This document shows positions 1 to 7,153 of a stretch of DNA of 40,640 nucleotides, piece after piece. The stretch's first letter is position 1; each line of letters starts with the position of its first letter. The position numbers were made by a program, and so were the translations under genes. A model generated the notes under the pieces. The model was not told the DNA's origin. It worked only from the letters and a program-made list of their open reading frames with translations, and made no database searches. Location of the stretch: contig JAJZTW010000031.1 in the NCBI GenBank assembly GCA_021847345.1, positions 1-40,640 on the forward strand. Direction: 5' to 3'. This DNA is from Pseudomonadota bacterium (lineage in GTDB: Bacteria; Pseudomonadota; Gammaproteobacteria; Burkholderiales; Burkholderiaceae_C).

Positions 1-99
1 GGCGCGTTGCACGCCTTCCTGGCCCGCTGGCGCGCCGCGCTGCAGGAACTCCGAGGCGGCGTGCGCTGGGCCATCGACGTGGATCCGACGGAGTTCTAG
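1..99 (+). CDS. priA: PriA primosomal helicase, C-terminal end (partial)
   Basis: The window opens inside a reading frame in phase 1 that gives 32 residues and stops with TAG at 97-99. The tail reads VRWAIDVDPTEF, which matches the usual C-terminus of the replication-restart helicase PriA (RW-x-DVDP followed by a short acidic end). PriA is a 3'-5' DEAH helicase that reloads the replisome at stalled forks in the cytoplasm. Only the last residues are visible, so no catalytic motif can be checked. The gene converges on the minus-strand gene ending at 126. The call rests on the short tail alone. Confidence 0.7.
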   Translation, partial: GALHAFLARWRAALQELRGGVRWAIDVDPTEF

Positions 100-125
100 T
101 TACGAGCACGATGGAACGTGTCGGT

Positions 126-500
126 TCAACCGAATTTCGCGAACACCATGCAGGCGAGCACCCAGCCAACGGAAATCCGCAGACCCCAGTAGACGATGGC
201 GGCGAGCACACGGTCGAATCGGGTGGTATGGGCACGCAGGGCCTGCGAATCGGCGAACAGGCCGCGCAGTGCGCCACGTTCGAGGCGCCGCGTCAACCAA
301 TCCGGGCGCGATAGTGCGGATGACGCATTCACGATATCCCAGCCGGACAGGAGTTCGACCCCGAGCAGGGACCTGGTCGCCGGGTTCTTGCGCAGTTTTC
401 GAACCGTGACTTGGCCGAACACCACGAACATCGCCTCGGCAATGACGGTGCTTGCCAATGCGATCAGGAACAGAATGGTGGTGATGACGTCGTGTTTCAT
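126..500 (-). CDS. Putative immunity-type two-helix membrane protein, paralogue A
   Basis: This 124-residue protein is unrecognised by name. It has a hydrophobic N-terminal helix (about residues 6-28), a basic stretch VTVRKLRKNPAT, a conserved LLSGWDIVNA block, a soluble middle and a second hydrophobic helix near residues 98-119. It aligns without gaps over its whole length with the genes at 943-1317 and 1515-1889. Its ATG (498-500) overlaps the TGA of the upstream decayed toxin-like frame as ATGA, so translation is coupled to that frame. I infer an immunity role from the pairing of a small membrane protein with an upstream gene that has a pore-like segment; the sequence does not prove it. 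It could instead be an assembly partner of the upstream protein. Confidence 0.75.
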   Translation of the reverse strand: MKHDVITTILFLIALASTVIAEAMFVVFGQVTVRKLRKNPATRSLLGVELLSGWDIVNASSALSRPDWLTRRLERGALRGLFADSQALRAHTTRFDRVLAAIVYWGLRISVGWVLACMVFAKFG

Positions 501-808
501 GACCGTTCCTGCAGCCACCGCACCAGACCCTCGTAGGTCGGGGCTGCCATGTCTCGCATGATCTTGTCCGCCAAGCCGGATGCGCCTGCGACGACGGGCG
601 CCTTGCGCGTATATCGCACGAGTTCGGCCAGGCGCTGATCCCCCGAACTCAGCGCGCGGTAGCGCACCGACATACGCCTGCGCGCGGCCTGCAGTTCCAC
701 GCGGGAGTGCTGCTTCAGGCTCCCGTTGGCCCGGCCCGCCTGGGAAAAGCGATCGATGCGCGCGCCGGCGGGAGCCACGCGAAGCCACGGCGACGAGCGT
801 AGGCGCAT
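497..808 (-). pseudogene. Decayed copy of the putative toxin, hydrophobic segment deleted
   Basis: The frame is open from an ATG at 806-808 to TGA at 497-499 (103 residues). It matches the intact gene at 1886-2869 in two pieces. ARIDRFSQA through RVELQAARRRMS and AELVRYTRK corresponds to intact residues of about 112-193. The tail, TYEGLVRWLQERS, corresponds to the last 25 residues. The first 110 or so residues and residues of about 194-302, including the whole glycine-rich hydrophobic segment, are missing. Bases 796-842 just upstream match 2969-3015, which lies upstream of the intact gene, so a whole cassette was duplicated and then trimmed. It may still be translated and coupled to paralogue A, but a pore function is not possible. 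Confidence 0.7.
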
Positions 809-876
809 GGCCAAATCCCGAAGGCCTGTGCGCGATCCGGGGCGCGGCCGGGTGGCGTCACACCGGGCCCGATGCG
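796..876. repeat. Duplicated cassette flank, copy 1
   Basis: Bases 796-842 match 2969-3015 with two visible mismatches. Bases 842-876 match 3070-3104 with a few mismatches. Copy 1 lacks the 54 or so bases (3016-3069) that separate the two blocks in copy 2. This shows that the DNA upstream of the toxin-like gene was duplicated together with it. Confidence 0.8.
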
Positions 877-942
877 ATTCCATGCGGCTCATTCGTGAGG
901 GCCAAGGGCGTAGAACCTGCCGGGATGCTTTTGGCGTATGGG

Positions 943-1317
943 TCAGCCCAGCCTGTCCGCCACCATCAACGCCACGATCCATCCCCCGGCGAACATCAGG
1001 CTCCAGAAATGGGCCCGGGCGAGTACGCGATCGAGGCGGGTCGTGTGCAGGTACAACGCCTCGGAATTGGCGTGCAGTGCCCGCAAGGCGCCTCGATCGG
1101 CGCTGCGTGCGAGTCGTCGCGGCCAGGACAAGGCACGCGCGGCATTCAAGATGTCCCACCCCGACATGAACTCGAGTCCGAGCAGGTCCTTGGTGGCGGG
1201 ATTCTTGCGCAGCTTGCGAACTGTGACCTGGCCGAAGATCACGAACAGGATGCCGCTGATCATCGTGCTGCCCAGACCCACGAGGAAAAGCAGGGTCACG
1301 ACGTGCTCGTGTCTCAT
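943..1317 (-). CDS. Putative immunity-type two-helix membrane protein, paralogue B
   Basis: This 124-residue paralogue has the same length and layout as A and C: N-terminal helix MRHEHVVTLLFLVGLGS, basic QVTVRKLRKNPATKD, block FMSGWDILNA, the strongly shared LHTTRLDRVLARAHFWSL, and a C-terminal helix. I chose the ATG at 1315-1317 over a longer frame (to 1383) because it aligns exactly with the starts of A and C. No toxin-like frame is left directly upstream. An IS200/IS605-type remnant sits there instead (1331-1510), so this looks like an orphan immunity gene. Function is inferred as for paralogue A. Confidence 0.75.
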   Translation of the reverse strand: MRHEHVVTLLFLVGLGSTMISGILFVIFGQVTVRKLRKNPATKDLLGLEFMSGWDILNAARALSWPRRLARSADRGALRALHANSEALYLHTTRLDRVLARAHFWSLMFAGGWIVALMVADRLG

Positions 1318-1330
1318 CCGTTGTTCCGAG

Positions 1331-1510
1331 AAACCCCGCCGTTCAGGGCGAGGAGGAAGGGAGCGCCGATCGGAGATCGGCACCTGGTCGTATGGTCACG
1401 GCCGAAGTTTCCAGAGCGTGAAGCATGAACATCAAGCGCGCCTACCGCTTTCGGCCCTACCCGACGCCCGGGCCACTTCCCCGCCCTGAACGGCGGGGCT
1501 TTTCGCGCAC
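1331..1510 (+). mobile_element. Deletion derivative of an IS200/IS605-family element
   Basis: Two end hairpins frame about 180 bases. The left one is ccccgcc-gttca-gggcgagg (1334-1353). The right one is ccccgcc-ctgaa-cggcgggg (1479-1498), followed by a short T-rich tail. Together they also form an inverted repeat (ccccgccgttcagggcg against its complement). Between them a plus-strand ATG at 1425 begins MNIKRAYRFRPYPTP, the typical N-terminus of TnpB (IS605 OrfB), and the frame then runs straight into the right-end hairpin. The rest of tnpB is deleted and no tnpA is present. Subterminal hairpins and no target duplication fit this family. It is non-autonomous and could only move if a TnpA acts in trans. 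Confidence 0.75.
1425..1470 (+). pseudogene. tnpB: tnpB 5' remnant (about 15 codons)
   Basis: The ATG at 1425-1427 starts MNIKRAYRFRPYPTP, which resembles the conserved N-terminal strand of the TnpB RNA-guided nuclease family (pattern K-x-Y-x-F-x-x-YPT). The catalytic RuvC residues and zinc finger are absent because the frame joins the right-end hairpin after codon 15. It has no expected activity. Confidence 0.65.
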
Positions 1511-1514
1511 CGGG

Positions 1515-1889
1515 TCAGCCCAGCCCGTGGACAATGAAGCAAGCGCACAGCCAGGCCAGCGCGATCCATAGGCTCCAGAAGTGCGCGCGCGCGAGAACGC
1601 GGTCGAGCCGAGTGGTGTGCGACCTGAGGACGCGTGCGTTGGCGTAGAGCGGGGCCAGCGGCCCATTTTCCAGCCGATCATCCAGCCCTCTCGGGCTGGC
1701 CAAGGCGAACGAGACGTTCACGATATCCCATCCCGACAGGAATTCGATCCCCAGCCAGTCTTTGGTCGCTGGATTCCTGCGCAGTTTTCGTACGGTGATC
1801 TGGCCGAGCATCACGAACAGGATCCAGCTGATGATGATGCTGCCGAGGGCCACAAGAAAAAGCAGGGTGACGACGTCATCATGTCTCAT
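1515..1889 (-). CDS. Putative immunity-type two-helix membrane protein, paralogue C (paired with the intact toxin-like gene)
   Basis: This is the 124-residue cognate member of the family: helix near residues 6-28, QITVRKLRRNPATKD, EFLSGWDIVN, HTTRLDRVLARAHFWSL and a C-terminal helix. The start codon (1887-1889) overlaps the stop of the intact upstream gene (TGA at 1886-1888) as ATGA, so the two are translationally coupled, as is common for effector/immunity pairs. The two helices and the basic loop suggest an inner-membrane protein. An immunity role against a membrane-inserting toxin is inference. No named family was recognised. Confidence 0.8.
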   Translation of the reverse strand: MRHDDVVTLLFLVALGSIIISWILFVMLGQITVRKLRRNPATKDWLGIEFLSGWDIVNVSFALASPRGLDDRLENGPLAPLYANARVLRSHTTRLDRVLARAHFWSLWIALAWLCACFIVHGLG

Positions 1890-2869
1890 GGCATTTGTCT
1901 CATCCAGGCCAAGATACGTTCGTATGTGGAGTCCGCAAGCTCCCGTGCATGGCGGTCGGACAACAGTGACGTGGTAGCAGCAGCTGTCGCGATTCCCAGC
2001 CCGCCCACTATCAGTACCCAGCCAGCCGGTGTCGCTACGAGCAACGCACCAAGAAGCCAGTTGCCGGCGGCTACCACGCCGAGGCCGACCCCGGCACTAG
2101 CCGCGAAGCTGCTCGACTCGATGAACAATTTCCGGGTCCAATCGCCGCCTGCCAGGTATTCGTCGCGAATGTCCTGGGCCCGGCTGCCGAAGTCCAGCGC
2201 GGTAAGTCCGTTGCCGAGATATTTTGCTGCCCTGCCAAGCCTGGCCAGCTGGCCGGACTCGACCCGCGAGGCGATGTCGAGCCTGGTGACCTTGCGTGTA
2301 TGGCGCACGAGTTCGGCAAGGCGCGCATCCTGCGAACTCAGCGCGCGGTAGCGCGCCGACATGCGGCTGCGCGCGGCCTGCAGTTCCACGCGAAAGCGCT
2401 GGTTCAGGTTTTCGTTGGCCTGGACCAGAGCCTGGCGTGCCGCCTCGCGGCCGTGGCCCGAGCGTGTCGCGCGGTGATAGTCGACTATGGCTTGTTGCGA
2501 CACCTGGACCGCCTGGGAAAAGCGACCGATGCGCGCGACGGCCACGTCGGCCGTCGCGGTGGCGTACTGGGTGACCGACGGCCGCAGGCTTCGCAGGTCG
2601 TCCAGCATGTCGGCCAGCGCCAGCGTGGTGTCGCCGCCGTGCGCGGCGCCGATGCGGGTGAGGTTGTTCGCTACCGTGTGCGGTGCGAGGTCGCTCAGGA
2701 TGGCGTGGTCGCGCAGAGCCAGGGTCTCCCCCAGGACATACGGCGTGCATGGGCGCAGCATGGCGGGCCAGCCAGGCTCCCGGCCGTGGATCACGCCTTC
2801 GGGCAGTCCGGTATCGCGGCACAGCCAGTCGGTGTGGACGGCGCGGTCGCAGAGCAGGATCGACGGCAT
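1886..2869 (-). CDS. Putative pore-forming toxin/effector with glycine-rich hydrophobic C-terminal segment
   Basis: This 327-residue protein (ATG at 2867-2869) is not one I recognise by name. Residues of about 1-110 form an N-terminal region of unknown kind without a signal peptide. Residues of about 110-195 are a charged, helical, coiled-coil-like stretch (RVELQAARSRMSARYRALSS). Residues of about 253-303 are a long hydrophobic glycine- and alanine-rich segment (SAGVGLGVVAAG, then TPAGWVLIVGGLGIATAAA) that could form a helical hairpin. A short amphipathic tail follows. Segments of this kind occur in pore-forming type VI and contact-dependent effectors. The ATGA overlap with a small membrane protein supports a toxin/immunity reading. 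Alternative starts are an ATG at 2942-2944 (352 residues) and a GTG at 3041-3043. No strong ribosome site precedes any of them. It could instead be a membrane-anchored structural protein. Confidence 0.7.
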   Translation of the reverse strand: MPSILLCDRAVHTDWLCRDTGLPEGVIHGREPGWPAMLRPCTPYVLGETLALRDHAILSDLAPHTVANNLTRIGAAHGGDTTLALADMLDDLRSLRPSVTQYATATADVAVARIGRFSQAVQVSQQAIVDYHRATRSGHGREAARQALVQANENLNQRFRVELQAARSRMSARYRALSSQDARLAELVRHTRKVTRLDIASRVESGQLARLGRAAKYLGNGLTALDFGSRAQDIRDEYLAGGDWTRKLFIESSSFAASAGVGLGVVAAGNWLLGALLVATPAGWVLIVGGLGIATAAATTSLLSDRHARELADSTYERILAWMRQMP

Positions 2870-2968
2870 GGTGGAACGTGGGCTGGAGGCGAGGGCGGGT
2901 GCGCAAGGGCGGGCGCGCAATGTCAGGCGTGGAAGGGCAGACATGAAGGCGCGCGAAGCCCAGGTACA

Positions 2969-3104
2969 AGCGTAGGCGCATGGCGAAATCCCGAAGGCCC
3001 GTGCGCGATCCGGGGTTTGGCCGGTGCGCAGCGGAGCGCGCACGGGTTCCTGACGCCTGCTAGGGCCTTGCGCGGCCGGGTAGCGTCACGCCGCAGCCGA
3101 TGCG
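2969..3104. repeat. Duplicated cassette flank, copy 2
   Basis: This is the partner of 796-876. Bases 2969-3015 and 3070-3104 match copy 1, and 3016-3069 are present only here. It spans the upstream region of the toxin-like gene and the 3' end of the small secreted-protein ORF, so that ORF was part of the duplicated unit. Confidence 0.8.
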
Positions 3105-3248
3105 CCCGCAGTCGACGGCGTGGGCGTCGGGCACACCGCAGCATGGCGTGGCCGGGCTTGCCGGTGCCGCGGGGCCGGCAAGGCACCACGGCGCCAGCGC
3201 AGCGCCGAACGCCATGCCGAGCGCCACGATGCGGCGCGCCGGATTCAT
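3060..3248 (-). CDS. Small putative secreted cysteine-containing protein
   Basis: This is a 62-residue ORF with an N-terminal stretch typical of a signal peptide (MNPARRIVALGMAFGAALAPW, cut here to its core, then CLAGPAAPA). It continues with a short mature part carrying five cysteines (CCGV, VDCG, IGCG). Third codon positions are mostly G or C, as in neighbouring genes. It lies between the indolepyruvate oxidoreductase gene and the toxin-like gene on the same strand. Its last third is also found, without the stop, in the decayed cassette near 842-876. No Shine-Dalgarno site is evident. It may be a real small exported protein or a chance frame in GC-rich DNA. Confidence 0.4.
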   Translation of the reverse strand: MNPARRIVALGMAFGAALAPWCLAGPAAPASPATPCCGVPDAHAVDCGRIGCGVTLPGRARP

Positions 3249-3270
3249 GGCCCGGCGCGGCTGCCGCGGG

Positions 3271-6200
3271 TCAATGCGGCAGGTCCGCGCGGTCGCCGGC
3301 CGGCACGGGTTCGGCGCCTCGCACGACCTGGGCCGGGGCGCCGCGCCACTGCTGGCGCAACGCCTCCCACTGCGGCAGCACCTGCTCGATGCTGCGCTGC
3401 TTGACGGGGCCGTAGCCGCCGATGCGCGACGGCAGCTCGGCCAGGCGTACCGCCATGTCGAGGTTGTCGGCGTGCAGGCGTGCCAGCAGTTCCTCCACGG
3501 TTTCGCGGTAGCGTTCGATCAGCGCGCGCTCGCCGCGCCGCTCCTCGGTGCGGCCGAAGGGGTCCAGCCAGGTGCCGCGAAGCACCTTGCCGTGGCGCAG
3601 CAGGCGCATCACGCCGCCCATCCACGGGCCGAACTCGATCTTGCGCGGGCGTCCGTCGGGGCCGGGGCGCGACAGCAGCGGCGGCGCCAGGTGATAGCGC
3701 AGCTTGAAGTCGCCGTCGAACTGTTCGCGCAGCGACGCGGCGAAGGACGGATCGGCGTGCAGGCGCGCGACTTCGTATTCGTCCTTGTAGGCCATGAGCT
3801 TGAACAGCGTGCGGGCCACGGCCTCGCTCAGGCGGGTCGAGCCCAGCGTGGACTCGGCCTGCGCCACGCGAGTCACCAGTTGCTCGTAGCGCTGCGCGTA
3901 GGTCGTGTTCTGGTAGGCGGTGAGGAATTCGGTTCGCCTGCGCACCAGTTGCTCCAGCGTGGGCCGGCGGGCGAATTCGATGACCTGCTCGGTGGCTCCC
4001 AGCGCCGCCACCTGCTCGGGGTGCGCCGCGGCGTGGCGGCCCCATTCGAAGGCCTGCTTGTTGTTGTCCACCGCCACGTCGTTGAGCTCGATGGCGCGCA
4101 GCAGGGACTCCCGGCGCAGCGGGATCCAGCCTTTCTGCCACGCGAAACCCAGCATCATCGGGTTGGCGTAGATGCTGTCGCCCAGCACGTGGCGCGCCAG
4201 CGCGTCGGCGTCGAAGCCGCTGACCTGTTGCGCCCCGGCGGCCTGCTCGAGCGCCTGGTGACAGGCGGCTGCCGGGAACTGCCACTGCGGCTGGTGCACC
4301 AGCGCAGCGGTGGGGGCGCCGTGGGTGTTCAGCGCGATGAAGGTGCGGTCCCGGCGCACGCGTGCCAGGGTTTCGCGGTCGGCGGCGACGATGGGGTCGC
4401 AGCCCAGCACCAGCTCGGCCTCGGCCATCGCCACGCGCGTGGTGTGGATCTGCGCCGGGTCGTTGGCGATCAGCACGTGGCTCCAGGTCGCACCGCCCTT
4501 TTGCGCCAGCCCGGCGGCGTCCTGCGTGACGATGCCCTTGCCCTCGATGTGCGCGGCCACGCCGAGCAACTGGCCGATGGTGATCACCCCGGTGCCGCCG
4601 ATGCCGGCCACCAGGATGCCGTAGCAGCCGCCGCCGGCGCGGTCGGCCTTCACCGGGTCGGGAATGCTCGGCTCGCCAGGGTCGGGCAGCGCCTGCAGGC
4701 TGGGCGACGCAGCGGCCGGTGCCTTGCGCGGCCTGGCCCCCTCGACACTGACGAAGCTCGGGCAGAAGCCCTTCAGGCAGGAGTAGTCCTTGTTGCAGCT
4801 GCTCTGGTTGATGGTGCGCTTGCGTCCGAACTCGGTGTCGAGCGGCTCCACCGACAGGCAGTTGCTCTGCTCGGAGCAGTCGCCGCAGCCCTCGCACACC
4901 AGCGGGTTGATGGCCACGCGGCGGTCGGGCTCGGCCATCAGGCCGCGCTTGCGGCGGCGGCGCTTCTCGGTGGCGCAGGTCTGGTCGAAGATCAGCACCG
5001 TGGTGCCGGCCACCTCGCGCAGGCGGCGCTGCACATGGTCGAGTTCGTCGCGGTGCTGCACCGTGGCGCCGGGCGCGAGGTCGCGCACGTCGCGGTATTT
5101 CTCGGGCTCGTCGCTGAGCACGACGATGTCGCGCACGCCTTCGGCATGCAGTTCGCGGCTGATCTGCGCCACGCTGAGATGGCCCTCCACCGGCTGCCCG
5201 CCGGTCATCGCCACCGCGTCGTTGTAGAGGATCTTGTAGGTGATGTTGGCGCCGCTGGCGATGGCCTGGCGAATGGCCAGCAGGCCGGAGTGGTAGTAGG
5301 TGCCGTCGCCCAGGTTGGCGAACACGTGGCGGTCCTGGGTGAACGGCGCCTGTCCCACCCAGGCGGCTCCCTCGCCGCCCATCTGGCTGAACGTGGAGGT
5401 GCTGCGGTCCATCCACACCACCATGTAGTGGCAGCCGATGCCGGCCATCGCGCGCGAGCCCTCGGGCACGCGGGTGCTGGTGTTGTGCGGGCAGCCGGAG
5501 CAGAACCACGGCTGGCGCTTGACACTGGGCGGGGCCTCGGCCAGCGCACGCTGCTTGGCCTCGATGAGCTCGACGCGCTCGCGAATGCGTCGGCGCAGGT
5601 CCTGCGGCGCATCGTCGAGCAGGCCCAGGCGCTCCATGCGCGAGGCGATGGCGCGCGCGATCACCGCGGGGTCCAGGTCGGCCTTGGCCGGCAGCAGCCA
5701 GTCGCCGCCCGGGTTGGGCTGGCTCCATTCGCCGCCGCTGAGGTCGCCGGGGCGTTCCTGGAACTTGCCGATCACGTTGGGGCGGACGTCTTCTCGCCAG
5801 TTGTACAGCTCTTCCTTGAGCTGATACTCGATGATCTGGCGCTTTTCTTCGATGACCAGGATCTCCTGCAACCCCTTGGCGAATTCGCGCGTGCCGTGTG
5901 CCTCCAGCGGCCAGACCACCGCCACCTTGTGCAGGCGCAGGCCCAGTTGCGCGCAGGCGGCGTCGTCCAGGCCGAGGTCGGCCAGCGCCTGGCGGGTGTC
6001 GTTGTAGGCCTTGCCGGAGGCCATGAGGCCCAGGCGCGCGCGCGGGCTGTCGATCACCGTGCGGTTGAGCTGGTTGGCGCGCACGTAGGCCAGCGCGGCG
6101 TACCACTTGACCTCCATCAGGCGCGCTTCCTGGCTCAGCGGGTCGTCGGGCCAGCGAATGTGCACGCCCGCCTCGGGCATCGGGAAATCCTCGGGCAGCA

Positions 6201-6897
6201 CGATGCGCACCCGATCGGCCGACACGTCCACCGAGGCCGACGACTCCACCACCTCCTGGATGGTCTTCATGGCCGCCCACAGGCCGCTGTAGCGGCTCAT
6301 CGCCAGCGCGTGCAGCCCGAGGTCGAGGATGTCCTGCACGTTGCTCGGGAAGAACACCGGGAAGCCCACCGCCTTGAACACGTGGTCGCTCTGGTGCGCC
6401 GCGGTGGAGCTCTTGGCCACGTGGTCGTCTCCGGCCACCGCGATGACTCCGCCGTGGCGGGCCGTGCCCGCCAGGTTGGCGTGCTTGAACACGTCGCCGC
6501 AGCGGTCGACTCCGGGGCCCTTGCCGTACCAGATGCCGAACACGCCGTCGAAGCGCCTGCTCTGCGGATACAGGTCGAGCTGCTGGGTGCCCCACAGCGC
6601 GGTGGCGGCGAGTTCCTCGTTGACCCCCGGCTGGAACACGATGTCGTGCTCGGCCAGCAGCTTCTTCGCCTTCCACAGCGCCTGGTCGTAGCCGCCCAGC
6701 GGCGAGCCGCGGTAGCCGCTGATGAAGCCGGCCGTGTGCAGCCCGGCGAGCTGGTCGCGCTTGCGCTGCAGCAGCGGCAGGCGCACCAGCGCATGGATGC
6801 CGCTCATGAAGGCGCGGCCGTTTTCCAGGGTGTACTTGTCGTCGAGCCGGACGGTTTCCAGGGCCCGGCGGACGGCCTCGGGCAGCGCAGCGTTCAT
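3271..6897 (-). CDS. Fused indolepyruvate ferredoxin oxidoreductase
   Basis: This 1208-residue enzyme belongs to the single-chain indolepyruvate:ferredoxin oxidoreductase family, which oxidatively decarboxylates aryl or branched 2-oxo acids to acyl-CoA with ferredoxin as acceptor. An N-terminal pyrimidine-binding domain is marked by GYRGSPLGGYD. Thiamine-diphosphate binding is seen near residue 530 (GDGTYYHSG, then NDAVAMTGGQ). An iron-sulfur motif lies near residue 670 (CEGCGDCSEQSNC). A Rossmann-like gamma-chain domain starts near residue 760 (GILVAGIGGTGVITIGQ), and a long C-terminal domain of the family follows. I chose the ATG at 6895-6897 because GAGGAG sits about 10 bases upstream and the fold begins there; a longer frame reaches 7143. 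The length is normal for the fused type. It stands alone, without a neighbouring ligase or regulator. Confidence 0.9.
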   Translation of the reverse strand: MNAALPEAVRRALETVRLDDKYTLENGRAFMSGIHALVRLPLLQRKRDQLAGLHTAGFISGYRGSPLGGYDQALWKAKKLLAEHDIVFQPGVNEELAATALWGTQQLDLYPQSRRFDGVFGIWYGKGPGVDRCGDVFKHANLAGTARHGGVIAVAGDDHVAKSSTAAHQSDHVFKAVGFPVFFPSNVQDILDLGLHALAMSRYSGLWAAMKTIQEVVESSASVDVSADRVRIVLPEDFPMPEAGVHIRWPDDPLSQEARLMEVKWYAALAYVRANQLNRTVIDSPRARLGLMASGKAYNDTRQALADLGLDDAACAQLGLRLHKVAVVWPLEAHGTREFAKGLQEILVIEEKRQIIEYQLKEELYNWREDVRPNVIGKFQERPGDLSGGEWSQPNPGGDWLLPAKADLDPAVIARAIASRMERLGLLDDAPQDLRRRIRERVELIEAKQRALAEAPPSVKRQPWFCSGCPHNTSTRVPEGSRAMAGIGCHYMVVWMDRSTSTFSQMGGEGAAWVGQAPFTQDRHVFANLGDGTYYHSGLLAIRQAIASGANITYKILYNDAVAMTGGQPVEGHLSVAQISRELHAEGVRDIVVLSDEPEKYRDVRDLAPGATVQHRDELDHVQRRLREVAGTTVLIFDQTCATEKRRRRKRGLMAEPDRRVAINPLVCEGCGDCSEQSNCLSVEPLDTEFGRKRTINQSSCNKDYSCLKGFCPSFVSVEGARPRKAPAAASPSLQALPDPGEPSIPDPVKADRAGGGCYGILVAGIGGTGVITIGQLLGVAAHIEGKGIVTQDAAGLAQKGGATWSHVLIANDPAQIHTTRVAMAEAELVLGCDPIVAADRETLARVRRDRTFIALNTHGAPTAALVHQPQWQFPAAACHQALEQAAGAQQVSGFDADALARHVLGDSIYANPMMLGFAWQKGWIPLRRESLLRAIELNDVAVDNNKQAFEWGRHAAAHPEQVAALGATEQVIEFARRPTLEQLVRRRTEFLTAYQNTTYAQRYEQLVTRVAQAESTLGSTRLSEAVARTLFKLMAYKDEYEVARLHADPSFAASLREQFDGDFKLRYHLAPPLLSRPGPDGRPRKIEFGPWMGGVMRLLRHGKVLRGTWLDPFGRTEERRGERALIERYRETVEELLARLHADNLDMAVRLAELPSRIGGYGPVKQRSIEQVLPQWEALRQQWRGAPAQVVRGAEPVPAGDRADLPH

Positions 6898-7153
6898 GGC
6901 GCCTATCTCCTCAGTATGCGGCGTGATGCGCAACGGCCGTCCTGCGCAGCGGTGGCTGCGGCTGGTTCGCGACAGGCACGACAGGGTGACGCCGTGCCGG
7001 CCACGGAGCACGCCTTGTGGGCGAGCCCTGCGGTCGTCTCTCGGGAGTCGCTCCAGGCCACCGCCGCATACGGCGCGAAGCCAGGAGTCGCTCTGGCAGC
7101 CGATGCTAGTTCGGCTGTCGGTGCTTGCCAACCACGGGGTCAACCCGCATGCG

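Noticed and set aside
1425..1560. Functional tnpB gene
   Set aside because: Only the first 15 codons match; no RuvC or zinc-finger sequence is present.
6898..7153. Gene or RNA in the 256-base gap upstream of the oxidoreductase
   Set aside because: Apart from the Shine-Dalgarno near 6905, I see no conserved frame, strong hairpin or promoter match.
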